Counted from the stretch's first letter, positions 34,367 to 42,487 are shown. The stretch is DNA of 64,000 nucleotides from VAXT01 sp963850415 (GCA_963850415.1 CAWKLE010000003.1:1054001-1118000); one strand, 5' to 3'. Program-made: numbers and translations. The notes: generated from the letters alone by a model not told the origin.

Positions 34367-35028
34367 CCGCGCCGCTGGGCGAGGTCGTCAGGCTGTCGAC
34401 CGGTGCCGAGATGCGGCTCACTGGTGACGGGGCGACCGCGGTCGTGTGCGTGAACGGCGGCCAGGCCGGCGAGGTGGGCGGGACCTGGAGCGCGTCGATC
34501 GAATGGCTCGTGCGCCGGCTGGCGCCGCGCTTCCCGCAGCTCGTCTTCGCCGAGGTTCGCTACCGCTTGAAGTCGTGGCGGCACCTCGAGGAGTGCGTCG
34601 AGGACGCGCGGGCGGCCGTGTACGCAGCGGGTGCGCACCGTACACTGCTGCTCGGCTTCTCGATGGGCGGGGCGGTCGCGATCTCGATCGCGGATGAGCC
34701 GTCGGTCGAGCAAGTACTGGGGCTGGCGCCCTGGATCCCTGACCGGCTCTCACTCGAGCCGCTGCGCGGGAAGCGGCTCGACATCCTGCATGGATCGCTC
34801 GATCGCTGGCTCCCCGGGATCCCGGGCGTGTCTCCCGCCTCGTCGCGGCGGGGGTTCGAGCGGGCCCGCGCTCTCGGCGTTGCGGGGAGGTATGAGCTGA
34901 TCCCGGGCGCGCTGCACGCGATCGCCCTGCGCGTCCACTGGGGACGGCCGGTGCCGCTCCCGCGCGCCGCAGCATGGGAGCGGCGCGTCGCGGCTCAGCT
35001 TACGCGCTCCGAAACCTCCGTCGCTTGA
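34363..35028 (+). CDS. Alpha/beta hydrolase
   Basis: 221 residues. GFSMGGAVAISIAD is the nucleophile elbow. ILHGSLDRWLPG matches the strand bearing the catalytic Asp, and the ALHAIALR segment near the C-terminus may supply the His. VCVNGGQAGEVGGTWSASIE near the N-terminus is unusual for an oxyanion loop. The protein is Arg-rich, like others here. ATG 34363 is coupled to the 31-codon ORF upstream. Substrate unknown. Confidence 0.75.
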   Translation: MTAPLGEVVRLSTGAEMRLTGDGATAVVCVNGGQAGEVGGTWSASIEWLVRRLAPRFPQLVFAEVRYRLKSWRHLEECVEDARAAVYAAGAHRTLLLGFSMGGAVAISIADEPSVEQVLGLAPWIPDRLSLEPLRGKRLDILHGSLDRWLPGIPGVSPASSRRGFERARALGVAGRYELIPGALHAIALRVHWGRPVPLPRAAAWERRVAAQLTRSETSVA

Positions 35029-35089
35029 GCTGCGGGTTAGCCGCGTCTCGGGCTTATCTTGCCTACCGGACCGCAGTCCGAACGCCGCG

Positions 35090-35325
35090 GCACGTCGCGT
35101 TCACGATCGAGAGCGTCGACGGGAGATCAGCGCCTGGCCAACCCCTTGGACGAAGCGCCAGTCGGGACGACCGTTCCCGAGGGGCCGAGCGCGGTGACTA
35201 GCCTCGCGTCGAGGACGACCAGAAGACCCCAGATGCACGCGACGGCGTCCGGTGACGTCGCCGATGCGGCCGACGCTGATCAGAAGCGCCGCGGCGACCC
35301 GGCCAGAAGTTGCAGTCGTTCGTGG
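35090..35325 (-). pseudogene. Decayed MFS drug-transporter (DHA2-type) fragment
   Basis: Minus-strand translation gives RVAAALLISVGRIGDVTGRR, which matches MFS motif A at the end of helix 2, then RFVQGVGQALIS, which matches helix 4, in the same frame. The stretch between them is scrambled by compensating shifts. A following STLSIVNAT is in yet another frame. No start and no remaining domains. It fills the otherwise gene-free 360 bases before the desaturase gene. Confidence 0.55.
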
Positions 35326-35390
35326 CCGGGGTCAGGCGCTCGTCGTGTGCTATCCGCTCGCGGCCGGCGAGCAATGTCCGTGCGCTGGCG

Positions 35391-36311
35391 TCATTCGGCC
35401 ACGACTCGTCGTCGCTCTATCTGCTGTGGGTCGGGGCGCTTGACCTCGGTCGCGACGCGGAGCCTCTCCATGCCACGGATCACAAGCGCTGAGATGTCGA
35501 GCTGGCCGGGCTCGAGGCCGTGGACTGCCGAGGCCGGGAACGCGTGGTGCCCGTTGTGCCACGACTCGCCGAACGACGGGACCGCCAGCAGCCAGACGTT
35601 GCGGCTCTCGTCGCGTGTGCGGAACGGTTGGGAGCCGAAGAAATGGCAGATCGAGTTGATCGAGAAGGTCACGTGCTGGAACAGGAAGATCCGGACGAGG
35701 CCGGCCCAGATCATCGCCTCGAGGCCCCGCTGCCAGCTTCCGCCGACGAGGTAGCCGGCGAGGAACGGGACCCCGAGCGTCAGCGCGACCCAGAGCAGGT
35801 AAAGACGATCGATCGCCCGCACGAGCCGGTCCTCGTACAGGTCGCGGCCGTACTCGACCCCGCGCTCGAGGCCCTTCGTCGAGAAGAGCCAGCCGACGTG
35901 CGAGTGCCACAGTCCGAGCACGTGCTCGGCCAGCGAGTCGCCGTGTCCGGCGTGGGGGGAGTGCGGGTCGCCTGGCCGGTCGGAGAGCGCGTGGTGCTTG
36001 CGGTGGTCGGTCACCCACTGGGTAAGCGGGCCCTGCATCGCCATGCTCCCGAGAATCGCCCACAAGGCACGGAGCGGGGCGCTCGTCTCGAAGCTCTTGT
36101 GCGTGAAGAGCCGGTGGAAGCCGACGGTGATCCCCAGCCCGCAGGCCACGTAGAACCCCGCGAGGAGCACGAGGTCGACCGGGCGCACGCCGCGGTCCCA
36201 GAGCAGCCAGACCGCGGCGACGAGCCCGAGCGGCGGCACGACGACGGCCACGATCCCAGCGAGCTGGCTCGGGACGCTCGTCCGCTCGCGGACGGTCTTG
36301 ATCCTCGTCAT
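35391..36311 (-). CDS. Fatty acid desaturase (acyl-CoA delta-9 type)
   Basis: 306 residues, membrane di-iron desaturase. The three histidine boxes are HRLFTH, HRKHH and HNGHH, with a further N-x-x-CHFFG segment (SINSICHFFGSQPF) as in SCD-type enzymes. Four hydrophobic helices in two pairs. It would introduce a cis double bond into acyl chains. ATG 36311 overlaps the stop of the methyltransferase gene by four bases. It is the last gene of the four-gene operon that starts at 39461. Confidence 0.92.
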   Translation of the reverse strand: MTRIKTVRERTSVPSQLAGIVAVVVPPLGLVAAVWLLWDRGVRPVDLVLLAGFYVACGLGITVGFHRLFTHKSFETSAPLRALWAILGSMAMQGPLTQWVTDHRKHHALSDRPGDPHSPHAGHGDSLAEHVLGLWHSHVGWLFSTKGLERGVEYGRDLYEDRLVRAIDRLYLLWVALTLGVPFLAGYLVGGSWQRGLEAMIWAGLVRIFLFQHVTFSINSICHFFGSQPFRTRDESRNVWLLAVPSFGESWHNGHHAFPASAVHGLEPGQLDISALVIRGMERLRVATEVKRPDPQQIERRRVVAE

Positions 36312-37522
36312 GCGGGCTCCTCGAACGGCCGGCCGAGGACGAGCTGCATGTCGCGGATCGCGCGCGTCCTGAACAGTGCTTCGCAGGAGGCGAGGTAGAA
36401 GTCCCAGGTCCGGATGAAGCGGTCGTCGAAGCCGAGCGCGCGTACCGCGGGGAGGCTCGCGAAGAACCGCTCGCGCCACGCCTTCAGCGTGTCCGCGTAG
36501 TGCGGCCCGATCTCCTCGAGCCCGACCAGCATCAGGCTCGAGGCGCGGCTCATCGCCGTCTGCAGCGCCTCGAGCGACGGCAGCAGCGAGCCGGGGAAGA
36601 TGTAGCGCTGGATCCAGTCCTCCTTGCGCCGGTAGCGCTCGAAGCGCTGGTCGGGCATCCCGATCACCTGGATCGCAGCCAGGCCGCCGGGGGCGAGCAG
36701 CCGGTCGCAGGCGGCGAAGAAGGTTGGGTACTGCGCGTAGCCGATCGCCTCGAGCATCTCGATCGAGGCGATCTTCGAGAACTGTCCCTCGAGCGTGCGG
36801 TAGTCCTGGAGGCGGATCTCGACGCGGTCGGCGAGGCCGGCCGCGGCGACGCGCTCGCGGGCGAGCTCGAGCTGCTGCTGGGAGAGCGTGACGCCGGTGA
36901 CCCGCGCCCCGTACTCGCCGGCTGCCATCAGCGCGAAGCTGCCCCAGCCGCAGCCGATCTCGAGCACGTGGTCGCCGGGGCCTAGGTGGAGCTTCTCGCA
37001 GATCGCGCGCAGCTTCCGCTCCTGCGCCTGCTCGAGCGTGTCGCCCTTCTGCCAGAGCGCGCAGGAGTAGGTCATCGACTCGTCGAGGAAGAGCCGGTAG
37101 AGGTCGTTGCCGAGGTCGTAGTGGTACTGGATGTTCGCCCGGGCCTTGCGCAGGCCCTGCCGCGGGGAGACGTGGGGGCGGTGGCGGTCGAGCCGCGCGA
37201 GGCGCGAGCCGGCGCGCCAGGTCTCGAGGTTGCGCACGACGAGCGCGATCAGGCCGGGCAGGTCGTCGGTGTGCCAATCGCCGGCGGCGTAGGACTCGCC
37301 GAAGCCGAGGCCGGGCGAGCGCGCGAGCCGGCGGAAGACGTCGTTCGAGGTGACGGTGACGACGATCGGGTCGCCCGTGCCGGCCCGGTACACGCGTCCG
37401 CCCGGGAGCCGCAGCTCGAGCGCGCCGTGCTCGATCCGGCCGAGCGCGCGGATCGCGGCGCGCTCGGCGAGGCCGGCGCCGATCCGGCGGCCGGCGGGGA
37501 GCTCGCGCAGCACCTCGGTCAC
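36308..37522 (-). CDS. Cyclopropane-fatty-acid-synthase-like SAM methyltransferase
   Basis: 404 residues. An N-terminal lipid-binding part of about 120 residues precedes the catalytic domain (ANIQYHYDLGNDLYRLFLDE, the SAM loop VLEIGCGWGSFALMAA, SIEMLEAIG, YIFPGSLLPS). It adds a methylene or methyl group to the double bond of phospholipid acyl chains. GTG 37522 overlaps the DUF1365 stop by four bases. With the desaturase just downstream, the operon can both make and modify double bonds. Relatives in other phyla make cyclopropane, methyl-branched or furan fatty acid precursors; the product here is open. Confidence 0.92.
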   Translation of the reverse strand: MTEVLRELPAGRRIGAGLAERAAIRALGRIEHGALELRLPGGRVYRAGTGDPIVVTVTSNDVFRRLARSPGLGFGESYAAGDWHTDDLPGLIALVVRNLETWRAGSRLARLDRHRPHVSPRQGLRKARANIQYHYDLGNDLYRLFLDESMTYSCALWQKGDTLEQAQERKLRAICEKLHLGPGDHVLEIGCGWGSFALMAAGEYGARVTGVTLSQQQLELARERVAAAGLADRVEIRLQDYRTLEGQFSKIASIEMLEAIGYAQYPTFFAACDRLLAPGGLAAIQVIGMPDQRFERYRRKEDWIQRYIFPGSLLPSLEALQTAMSRASSLMLVGLEEIGPHYADTLKAWRERFFASLPAVRALGFDDRFIRTWDFYLASCEALFRTRAIRDMQLVLGRPFEEPA

Positions 37523-38253
37523 CTTCTCACCGATCCCTCGCCGGGTACGAACGGCGGCTTGTGGAAGAACGGCACGCGCTTCAGCCAGAGCCGCGCGGCC
37601 TGGAGGTGGATCAGGGCCGTGACCTGCAGCGGCATCAGCGGATAGCGGAGCAGCGCGCGGGCGAGGGTCGCGTCGGTCAGCGGGCGCCGCCGCCCGGTGA
37701 GCGTGGCGAAGAACGGCCGCGCGCCGCCCTCGCTGAGGTCGATCCGCACGTCGAGCCGCTCGCCGGGCTCAGAGAACCACCACTGGTAGCTCTGGTCGAG
37801 GCCGAAGAACGGCGAGACGTGCAGCTTCTTGTCGTGGCGGTAGGAGAGCCGGCGCTCGCTCGTATCCTGGTTCTCGGGCGAGAGGAGGTAGGGCAGCCGC
37901 TCGCCGAAGGTGTTGCTCACCTCGGCGACGATGCAGGCGAGCTCGCCGCCCTGGTAGCAGTAGAAGAAGCTGACCGGGTTGAACACGTAGCCGAGCACGC
38001 GAAGGTTCGTCAGGAGCAGGATCCGGTCGGCCTCGATCCCGTGCTCGGCCAGGTAGGCGCGGATGTCGAGGTGGTCGCGGTCGTGGAGGCTGACCAGGCC
38101 GCGCCGGTTCCAGCCGAAGAGCCGAACGCGCCGGTCGAGCTCGGGCAGCTCGTCGAGGTCGAGCAGGTAGAAGCAGACGCGGTAGCGGAAGACGTTCTCC
38201 TTCGGCGTCCTGCGCGCGTGCATCACGGTGCCGGTGTAGAGCGCAGACCTCAC
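37519..38253 (-). CDS. DUF1365 domain-containing protein
   Basis: 244 residues. RSALYTGTVMHARRTPKENV, FGWNRRGLVSLHDRDHLDIR, LGYVFNPVSFFYCYQGGEL and KKLHVSPFFGLDQSYQWWF are the DUF1365 signature. The family is nearly always found between a FAD oxidoreductase and a CFA-type methyltransferase, as here, but its activity is not established to my knowledge. GTG 38253 overlaps the oxidoreductase stop by four bases. Confidence 0.92.
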   Translation of the reverse strand: MRSALYTGTVMHARRTPKENVFRYRVCFYLLDLDELPELDRRVRLFGWNRRGLVSLHDRDHLDIRAYLAEHGIEADRILLLTNLRVLGYVFNPVSFFYCYQGGELACIVAEVSNTFGERLPYLLSPENQDTSERRLSYRHDKKLHVSPFFGLDQSYQWWFSEPGERLDVRIDLSEGGARPFFATLTGRRRPLTDATLARALLRYPLMPLQVTALIHLQAARLWLKRVPFFHKPPFVPGEGSVRR

Positions 38254-39461
38254 CAGCCCGCTCCGAAGGCCGCTGCAGCGGCGAGGCCGGAGCGAAGCCC
38301 GTCCTCGTGGAAGCAGTACCCCTGCCAGGCGCCCGCGAAGGCGGTGCGCCGCGGGCCGTTCAGGCGCGGCAGCTCGGGCTGGGCGCGCATCGACTCGTGG
38401 GTCACGAGCGGGTGGCGGTAGGAGAAGCGGCGGATGATCCGCGCCGGGTCGATCTCGGCCGTGCGGTTGAGCGTGACGCAGTAGTGCTCGTCCTCGTCGA
38501 GGCGCTGGAGCTTGTTCAGGTAGTAGGTCATCGTCGGGCGGCCGTCGTCGCAGCCGCAGTCGCGGAGCTGGTAGTTCCAGGAGCCGCGGGTGGAGACGCG
38601 GCGGGGCAGGAAGCGCTCGTCGGTGTGCAGGACGGTGTCGTTCTCGGTCGTCCCGAACACGCCGAGCAGGCGGCGCTCGTCCTCGCTCGGATCCTCGAGC
38701 AGTCGCAGCGCCTGGTCGGCGTGGGTCGCGACGACGACGCCGTCGAAGCGCCGCAGCTCGTCGCCCGCGAGCCGCAGCTCGACGCCGCCGTCGAGGCGGC
38801 GGATCGACCGAACCTCGGTCGAGAGGTTGATGCGCAGCCGCTCGGAGAGGGCGCTCACGTAGCTCTGGCTGCCGCCGGTGACCGTCTTCCAGCGCAGGCG
38901 CCGGAAGCCGAGGATCCCGTGGTTGGCGAAGAAGCGGACGGCGTAGACGAGCGGGAAGTCGAGCGTCTGGCTGGGAGCGGTCGACCAGAGCGCGGCGCAG
39001 AGCGGGACGAGGAAGTGGTCGCGGAACCGCGGCGAGTAGCCCTCCTCGGCGACGTAGCGGGAGAGGCTCCACTCCGCGCAGCGGGGGTCGTCGAGAGCGC
39101 GGCTCCCGAGGCGTAGGAAGCGGGCGATCTCGAGCGTCAGCCGCGTGAGCGGCGGGCGGCTGCCCGAGTACTCGAGGTCGTGCCGGTCGCAGGCGACCGA
39201 GAAGCTCATCTCCGAGGGCTGCGTGCGCACGCCGAGCTCGCGGAAGAGGCGGACGAGGTTCGGGTAGGTGTCCTCGTTGTGGACGATGAAGCCGGTGTCG
39301 AGCCGGAGCGTCCGGCCGGCGACCATGTGCTCGACCGTGTTCGAGTGTCCGCCGGCGCGGTCGTCGCGCTCGAACAGCTCGACGTCGTGGCCCTTCGAGA
39401 GCGCGTACGCCGCTCCCAGGCCCGAGATTCCCGTGCCGATCACTGCGATCTTCATCTTCAT
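38250..39461 (-). CDS. NAD(P)/FAD-dependent amine-oxidase-like oxidoreductase
   Basis: 403 residues. The N-terminal dinucleotide motif IAVIGTGISGLGAAYALSKG is followed by VELFERDDRAGGHSNTVE, LDTGFIVHNEDTYPNLVRLF, a central KTVTGGSQSYVSAL and a C-terminal FAGAWQGYCFHEDGLRSG that closes the FAD site. Family members next to DUF1365 and CFA genes are thought to act on acyl lipids. ATG 39461 (or 39455) is the start. A TATTGT -10 box seven bases upstream lies inside a tandem 11-base repeat operator. Confidence 0.92.
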   Translation of the reverse strand: MKMKIAVIGTGISGLGAAYALSKGHDVELFERDDRAGGHSNTVEHMVAGRTLRLDTGFIVHNEDTYPNLVRLFRELGVRTQPSEMSFSVACDRHDLEYSGSRPPLTRLTLEIARFLRLGSRALDDPRCAEWSLSRYVAEEGYSPRFRDHFLVPLCAALWSTAPSQTLDFPLVYAVRFFANHGILGFRRLRWKTVTGGSQSYVSALSERLRINLSTEVRSIRRLDGGVELRLAGDELRRFDGVVVATHADQALRLLEDPSEDERRLLGVFGTTENDTVLHTDERFLPRRVSTRGSWNYQLRDCGCDDGRPTMTYYLNKLQRLDEDEHYCVTLNRTAEIDPARIIRRFSYRHPLVTHESMRAQPELPRLNGPRRTAFAGAWQGYCFHEDGLRSGLAAAAAFGAGW

Positions 39462-39482
39462 ACTTTAGACAATACCTAAACA
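39461..39482 (-). promoter_or_regulatory. Tandem 11-base repeat operator between the lipid operon and the SRPBCC-SDR operon
   Basis: On the minus strand two contiguous 11-mers, TGTTTAGGTAT and TGTCTAAAGTA, fit a TGTNTA-N5 pattern. They cover the -10 box (39469-39474) of the leaderless oxidoreductase gene and lie over the -35 region of the SRPBCC gene, whose -10 TATGCT is at 39492-39497. Related repeats occur at 42392-42413 and 42443-42475. Confidence 0.65.
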
Positions 39483-39505
39483 GACCTTTGCTATGCTTCG
39501 GTTCG

Positions 39506-39937
39506 ATGGCCCGCTACCTCACGACGATCGAGTCCGCGCTTCCGCAAGCCGAGGCGTTCGCCTACATGGCCGACTTCGCCAACGCTCGCCTCTGGGACCC
39601 GAGCGTCAGCGAGGCCCGTCGCGTCGGCGAGGCGCCGATCGGGTTCGGCTCCGCGTTCGACCTCGTCGCGCGCTTCGGAGGGCGTGACGTACCGCTCCGC
39701 TACGAGATCGTCGAATACGACGCACCGCGCCGTGTTGTGCTCGAAGCGCAGCGACCGGGATTCGTCTCGAGGGACACCATCACGGTCGAGCCCGCCGAGG
39801 CCGCGTCAGTCGTCCACTACGACGCGACCCTTGCGTTCGGTGGGATCGGTCGGCTGTTCGACCCGATCATGCAACGCATCTTCAATAGGGTCGGGGCTCG
39901 CGCGACGCTCGGGATGCAGACGGCGCTTAACCCGTGA
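39506..39937 (+). CDS. SRPBCC family protein (polyketide cyclase/dehydrase-like)
   Basis: 143 residues. ARYLTTIESALPQAEAFAYM and DFANARLWDPSVSEARRVGE begin a START-like cup; PLRYEIVEYDAPRRVVLEAQ follows. It should bind a hydrophobic ligand. ATG 39506 lies eight bases after TATGCT (39492-39497), leaderless. The stop overlaps the GTG start of the SDR gene (GTGA). Divergent from the lipid operon and sharing its operator. Confidence 0.88.
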   Translation: MARYLTTIESALPQAEAFAYMADFANARLWDPSVSEARRVGEAPIGFGSAFDLVARFGGRDVPLRYEIVEYDAPRRVVLEAQRPGFVSRDTITVEPAEAASVVHYDATLAFGGIGRLFDPIMQRIFNRVGARATLGMQTALNP

Positions 39938-40935
39938 CTCCCTCGCCCGCGGCAAGACTCGTCGACTGGACACTGGAGGCGACCGTCGTCGGCAGCTTCA
40001 CCCGGATCGGTTACTTCGCCCGGCGGCGCCTCTTCGACTGGGTGCCGCTCCAGTCGCTCGGTCTCGACGGCAAGGTGGCAATCGTGACCGGGGCGACCTC
40101 GGGACTTGGACGAGCGGCGGCCGAGTCGATCGCGGAACTGGGTGGGCACCTCTGCATCGTCGGGCGCGACCCGGCGCGCACCGAACGCGCACGAAGCGAG
40201 ATCTCCGCCGCGGCAGGCTCCGCGGTCGAGGCCGACCTCGCAGATCTCTCCTCCCTTGCGGAGACCGCCGCCTTCGCAGCCCGCTTCGCCACGAGGCACG
40301 ACCGCCTCGACGTGCTCGTTCTGAACGCCGGTGCGCTCACCCACGACTACACGGTCACGGGTGAGGGGAACGAGACGACACTCGCGACGCACGTCTTGTC
40401 GCCATTCCTGTTGACCCGCGCGCTGCGGCCCTTGCTCGTGGCGTCGGCACCGTCGCATGTGATCGTGGTCGCGTCCGGCGGCATGTACACCGAGCCGCTC
40501 GATGTCGCTGCCCTCGATCCGCAGCCCGCCACGTACGACGGGACGAAGACATACGCGCGCTGCAAGCGCGCACAGGTCGTGCTGGCCGAGGAGTGGACGC
40601 GAGAGCTGCTCGACACCGGCATCGCCGTCAACGCCATGCATCCCGGCTGGGCCGACACCCCCGGCCTCAGAACCGCGCTTCCAAGCTTCACCCGTGTCGT
40701 GGGGCGGCTGCTTCGGACGCCGGAGGAAGGAGCCGACACGATCGTCTGGCTGGCCGCCGCCCAGAACGCCGCAGACCTCAGCGGCCTGTTCTTCCTCGAC
40801 CGGCGAGCGCGGGCGAAGCACCGCCTACGCCGCACGCGTCGTCCCGACGAGGCCCGTGAGGCGGCGCGACTCTGGCGGCTCTGCGCGGAGCGCACGGCTC
40901 CGTTCGCGGCCGAACCGGGCGGATCAGCCGCCTGA
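39934..40935 (+). CDS. Short-chain dehydrogenase/reductase (DHRS12-like)
   Basis: 333 residues. An N-terminal extension of about 45 residues (LEATVVGSFTRIGYFARRRL), hydrophobic and perhaps membrane-associating, precedes the SDR core: VAIVTGATSGLGRAAAESIA, VLNAGALTHDY, and catalytic Ser then TYARCKRAQ (YxxxK). NADP-type dehydrogenases of this kind act on lipids or retinoids in other organisms. A retinal-related role is tempting next to a rhodopsin but is unsupported. The 3' end overlaps the convergent SRPBCC gene by 12 bases. Confidence 0.9.
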   Translation: MTPSPAARLVDWTLEATVVGSFTRIGYFARRRLFDWVPLQSLGLDGKVAIVTGATSGLGRAAAESIAELGGHLCIVGRDPARTERARSEISAAAGSAVEADLADLSSLAETAAFAARFATRHDRLDVLVLNAGALTHDYTVTGEGNETTLATHVLSPFLLTRALRPLLVASAPSHVIVVASGGMYTEPLDVAALDPQPATYDGTKTYARCKRAQVVLAEEWTRELLDTGIAVNAMHPGWADTPGLRTALPSFTRVVGRLLRTPEEGADTIVWLAAAQNAADLSGLFFLDRRARAKHRLRRTRRPDEAREAARLWRLCAERTAPFAAEPGGSAA

Positions 40936-41421
40936 CGCGGCAGCCGCGAGCGTGCTGCCCCGCCCACCGAGCAGCCGCTGGACTGCGTCACGCCGGTAGT
41001 CGAAGATCCGCTCGAGATCACGGGCGACGAGGACGCGGTGCGCGATCTCTCCGAGCAGCCCGTACGGCATCCGATAGAGAACGGTGTCGCGAATCAGGGT
41101 GCCGTCCGGCCGCACCTCGAACGCATGGGTGTGCTCCCAGAGGCGGAACGGGCCCTTCACCTGCCTGTCCACGAACCGCCGTCCCGGTTTCCACTCGACG
41201 ATCTCTGTGCGCCAGCGGACGGGCAGCCGGTGCGTGGTGAGCACGTACTCGATCGTCGTTCCCCTTCGCATCGGGATCGGTCGCGGGGTGAGGATGCGGA
41301 AGCCGAGCCATGGCGGCGTGAGCGCTTCGAGGTTGTAGGCATCGGCGAAGAACGCGAACGCGTTCTCGAGCGGTAACGGGACGAGCTGGGAGCGTTCGAT
41401 GCGTCGACGCGGCTCAGGCAT
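40924..41421 (-). CDS. SRPBCC family protein (ligand-binding START-like)
   Basis: 165 residues. RRRIERSQLVPLPLENAFAF, FFADAYNLEALTPPWLGFRI and a central VDRQVKGPFRLWEHTHAFEV typify the COG4276-like SRPBCC proteins. The tail is Gly/Ala-rich. It follows the regulator gene and a 40-codon ORF through short overlaps, so it is likely coexpressed with the B12-type regulator. Ligand unknown. Confidence 0.87.
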   Translation of the reverse strand: MPEPRRRIERSQLVPLPLENAFAFFADAYNLEALTPPWLGFRILTPRPIPMRRGTTIEYVLTTHRLPVRWRTEIVEWKPGRRFVDRQVKGPFRLWEHTHAFEVRPDGTLIRDTVLYRMPYGLLGEIAHRVLVARDLERIFDYRRDAVQRLLGGRGSTLAAAASGG

Positions 41422-41536
41422 GGTCGAGCCCGGTAGTGATGCCCGGACGAGATCGCCGAGTTTCTTCAGGCGCCTGCTCAGCGTCTGCGATCCCGGCCAG
41501 CATGCCTTTGAAGATCCACAATGGCGCGGAGGTCAT
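41414..41536 (-). CDS. 40-residue ORF linking the MerR regulator and SRPBCC genes
   Basis: ATG 41536 overlaps the regulator's stop (ATGA) and its own TGA overlaps the SRPBCC start by eight bases. The translation begins MTSAPLWIFKGMLAGIADAE and ends TTGLDHA. The exact coupling on both sides argues that it is translated. No family recognised and no clear membrane segment. Confidence 0.45.
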   Translation of the reverse strand: MTSAPLWIFKGMLAGIADAEQAPEETRRSRPGITTGLDHA

Positions 41537-42387
41537 GCCCGCGCGACTTCGTCGGCAGCCGCTACGAGATCTCCGTCCAGGCGGCGGGCGCCGAGGCGGG
41601 TGCTCAGCTTGTCGGTTGCGCCCGGGCCTGCGAGCACGAGCGGCACCGCCCGGGCCAGTCGGCGGAGGCCAGCAGCTTGCGCCTCGAGCAGGGCGGGGTC
41701 GAAGCTCGAGACGACAACGAGCGCCGGCCTTGTCGTCTCGGCCGCGTGGGCGAGCGTTGCGATCGGCGTATCCGCGCCGAGAAAGAGGATCCGCCAGGAG
41801 TGAGAGCGCAGGACGAGCGCGAACGCGAGCAGGGTGATGTCGTGCATCTCACCGGGTGCACAGGCGAGAAGAGCAAGAGGGCCTGTTCCTCGGCCCCAGA
41901 ACCGCGCAAGAGCAAGCAGCCTGCCGCGGATGAGGTTGCTCGCGAAGTGCTCCTCGCTGATCTCGATTTCGCCCCGCTCCCAGCCGTCGCCGACCTCCTT
42001 CAAGGTGGGCAACACCACGTGGCGCAGCGTCTCCTCCAGGCCGAACGCAGCAAGGCTCTCGTCGAGTACCGAGTGAGTGGCGGCCTCGTCGTAGCGGCTG
42101 ATCGCCGTAGATAGGCGAGCGGCGAGGTCCTCGAGCAAACCCTCGGACGGCCGCTCGTCCTCGAGTGCGGCACGCGCAGCCTGCGCGGCCGAGAGACCCT
42201 GGTCGAGCCCGCGCCGCATCCGCTCCACACGAGCGGCGTCGGCCGCCGTGTAGAGCCGGAAGCCGCCCGGCGAGCGAACCGGTCGCGTGAGCCCGTACCG
42301 CGACTCCCACGCGCGCAGCAGCTCGGGCGTGACGCCCGCCCGGCGCGCGAACTCGCCGATCCGAAGCTGCCCAGAGTCCATCGCCAT
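41533..42387 (-). CDS. MerR-family regulator with cobalamin-binding domain (CarH/LitR-like)
   Basis: 284 residues. The N-terminal MerR helix-turn-helix (LRIGEFARRAGVTPELLRAW, ESRYGLTRPVRSPGGFRLY) is followed by a helical B12-cap domain with W-x9-EH (WERGEIEISEEHFAS) and a B12-binding Rossmann domain with PGEMHDITLLAFAL, which carries the lower-ligand His, and LFLGADTPIATLAH. In CarH and LitR, adenosylcobalamin makes the protein a dark-state repressor that light releases. ATG 42387 is leaderless: TATAGT (42395-42400) lies seven bases upstream, inside its own operator. Confidence 0.92.
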   Translation of the reverse strand: MAMDSGQLRIGEFARRAGVTPELLRAWESRYGLTRPVRSPGGFRLYTAADAARVERMRRGLDQGLSAAQAARAALEDERPSEGLLEDLAARLSTAISRYDEAATHSVLDESLAAFGLEETLRHVVLPTLKEVGDGWERGEIEISEEHFASNLIRGRLLALARFWGRGTGPLALLACAPGEMHDITLLAFALVLRSHSWRILFLGADTPIATLAHAAETTRPALVVVSSFDPALLEAQAAGLRRLARAVPLVLAGPGATDKLSTRLGARRLDGDLVAAADEVARA

Positions 42388-42391
42388 TGAG

Positions 42392-42413
42392 CTGACTATA
42401 CAGACATTAAACA
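42392..42413 (-). promoter_or_regulatory. Tandem 11-base repeat operator at the regulator's own promoter
   Basis: Minus-strand 11-mers TGTTTAATGTC and TGTATAGTCAG are contiguous. The second contains the regulator's -10 box. A 16-base core (42400-42415) recurs exactly at 42451-42466, 51 bases away, close to five helical turns. Confidence 0.65.
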
Positions 42414-42418
42414 AACTC

Positions 42419-42448
42419 TTGACGTAGACGCCTCGGGTCCGTTACTAT
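42419..42448 (+). promoter_or_regulatory. Promoter of the fasciclin operon
   Basis: -35 TTGACG (42419-42424), 18-base spacer, -10 TACTAT (42443-42448). It is flanked by the two operator clusters, the downstream one covering the -10. Confidence 0.6.
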
Positions 42449-42475
42449 GCACAGACATTAAACAAAATCTATACA
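42443..42475 (-). promoter_or_regulatory. Three tandem 11-base repeats over the fasciclin-operon promoter
   Basis: Minus-strand order TGTATAGATTT, TGTTTAATGTC, TGTGCATAGTA, head to tail without gaps. The third coincides with the -10 box and the first reaches the ribosome site. The arrangement resembles CarH operators, which I recall as tandem 11-base repeats. Confidence 0.68.
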
Positions 42476-42487
42476 AGGAGTGGGTGA

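Noticed and set aside
39934..40935. SDR as a retinal-forming or retinal-reducing enzyme for heliorhodopsin
   Set aside because: Only proximity supports it; nothing in the sequence specifies a retinoid substrate.
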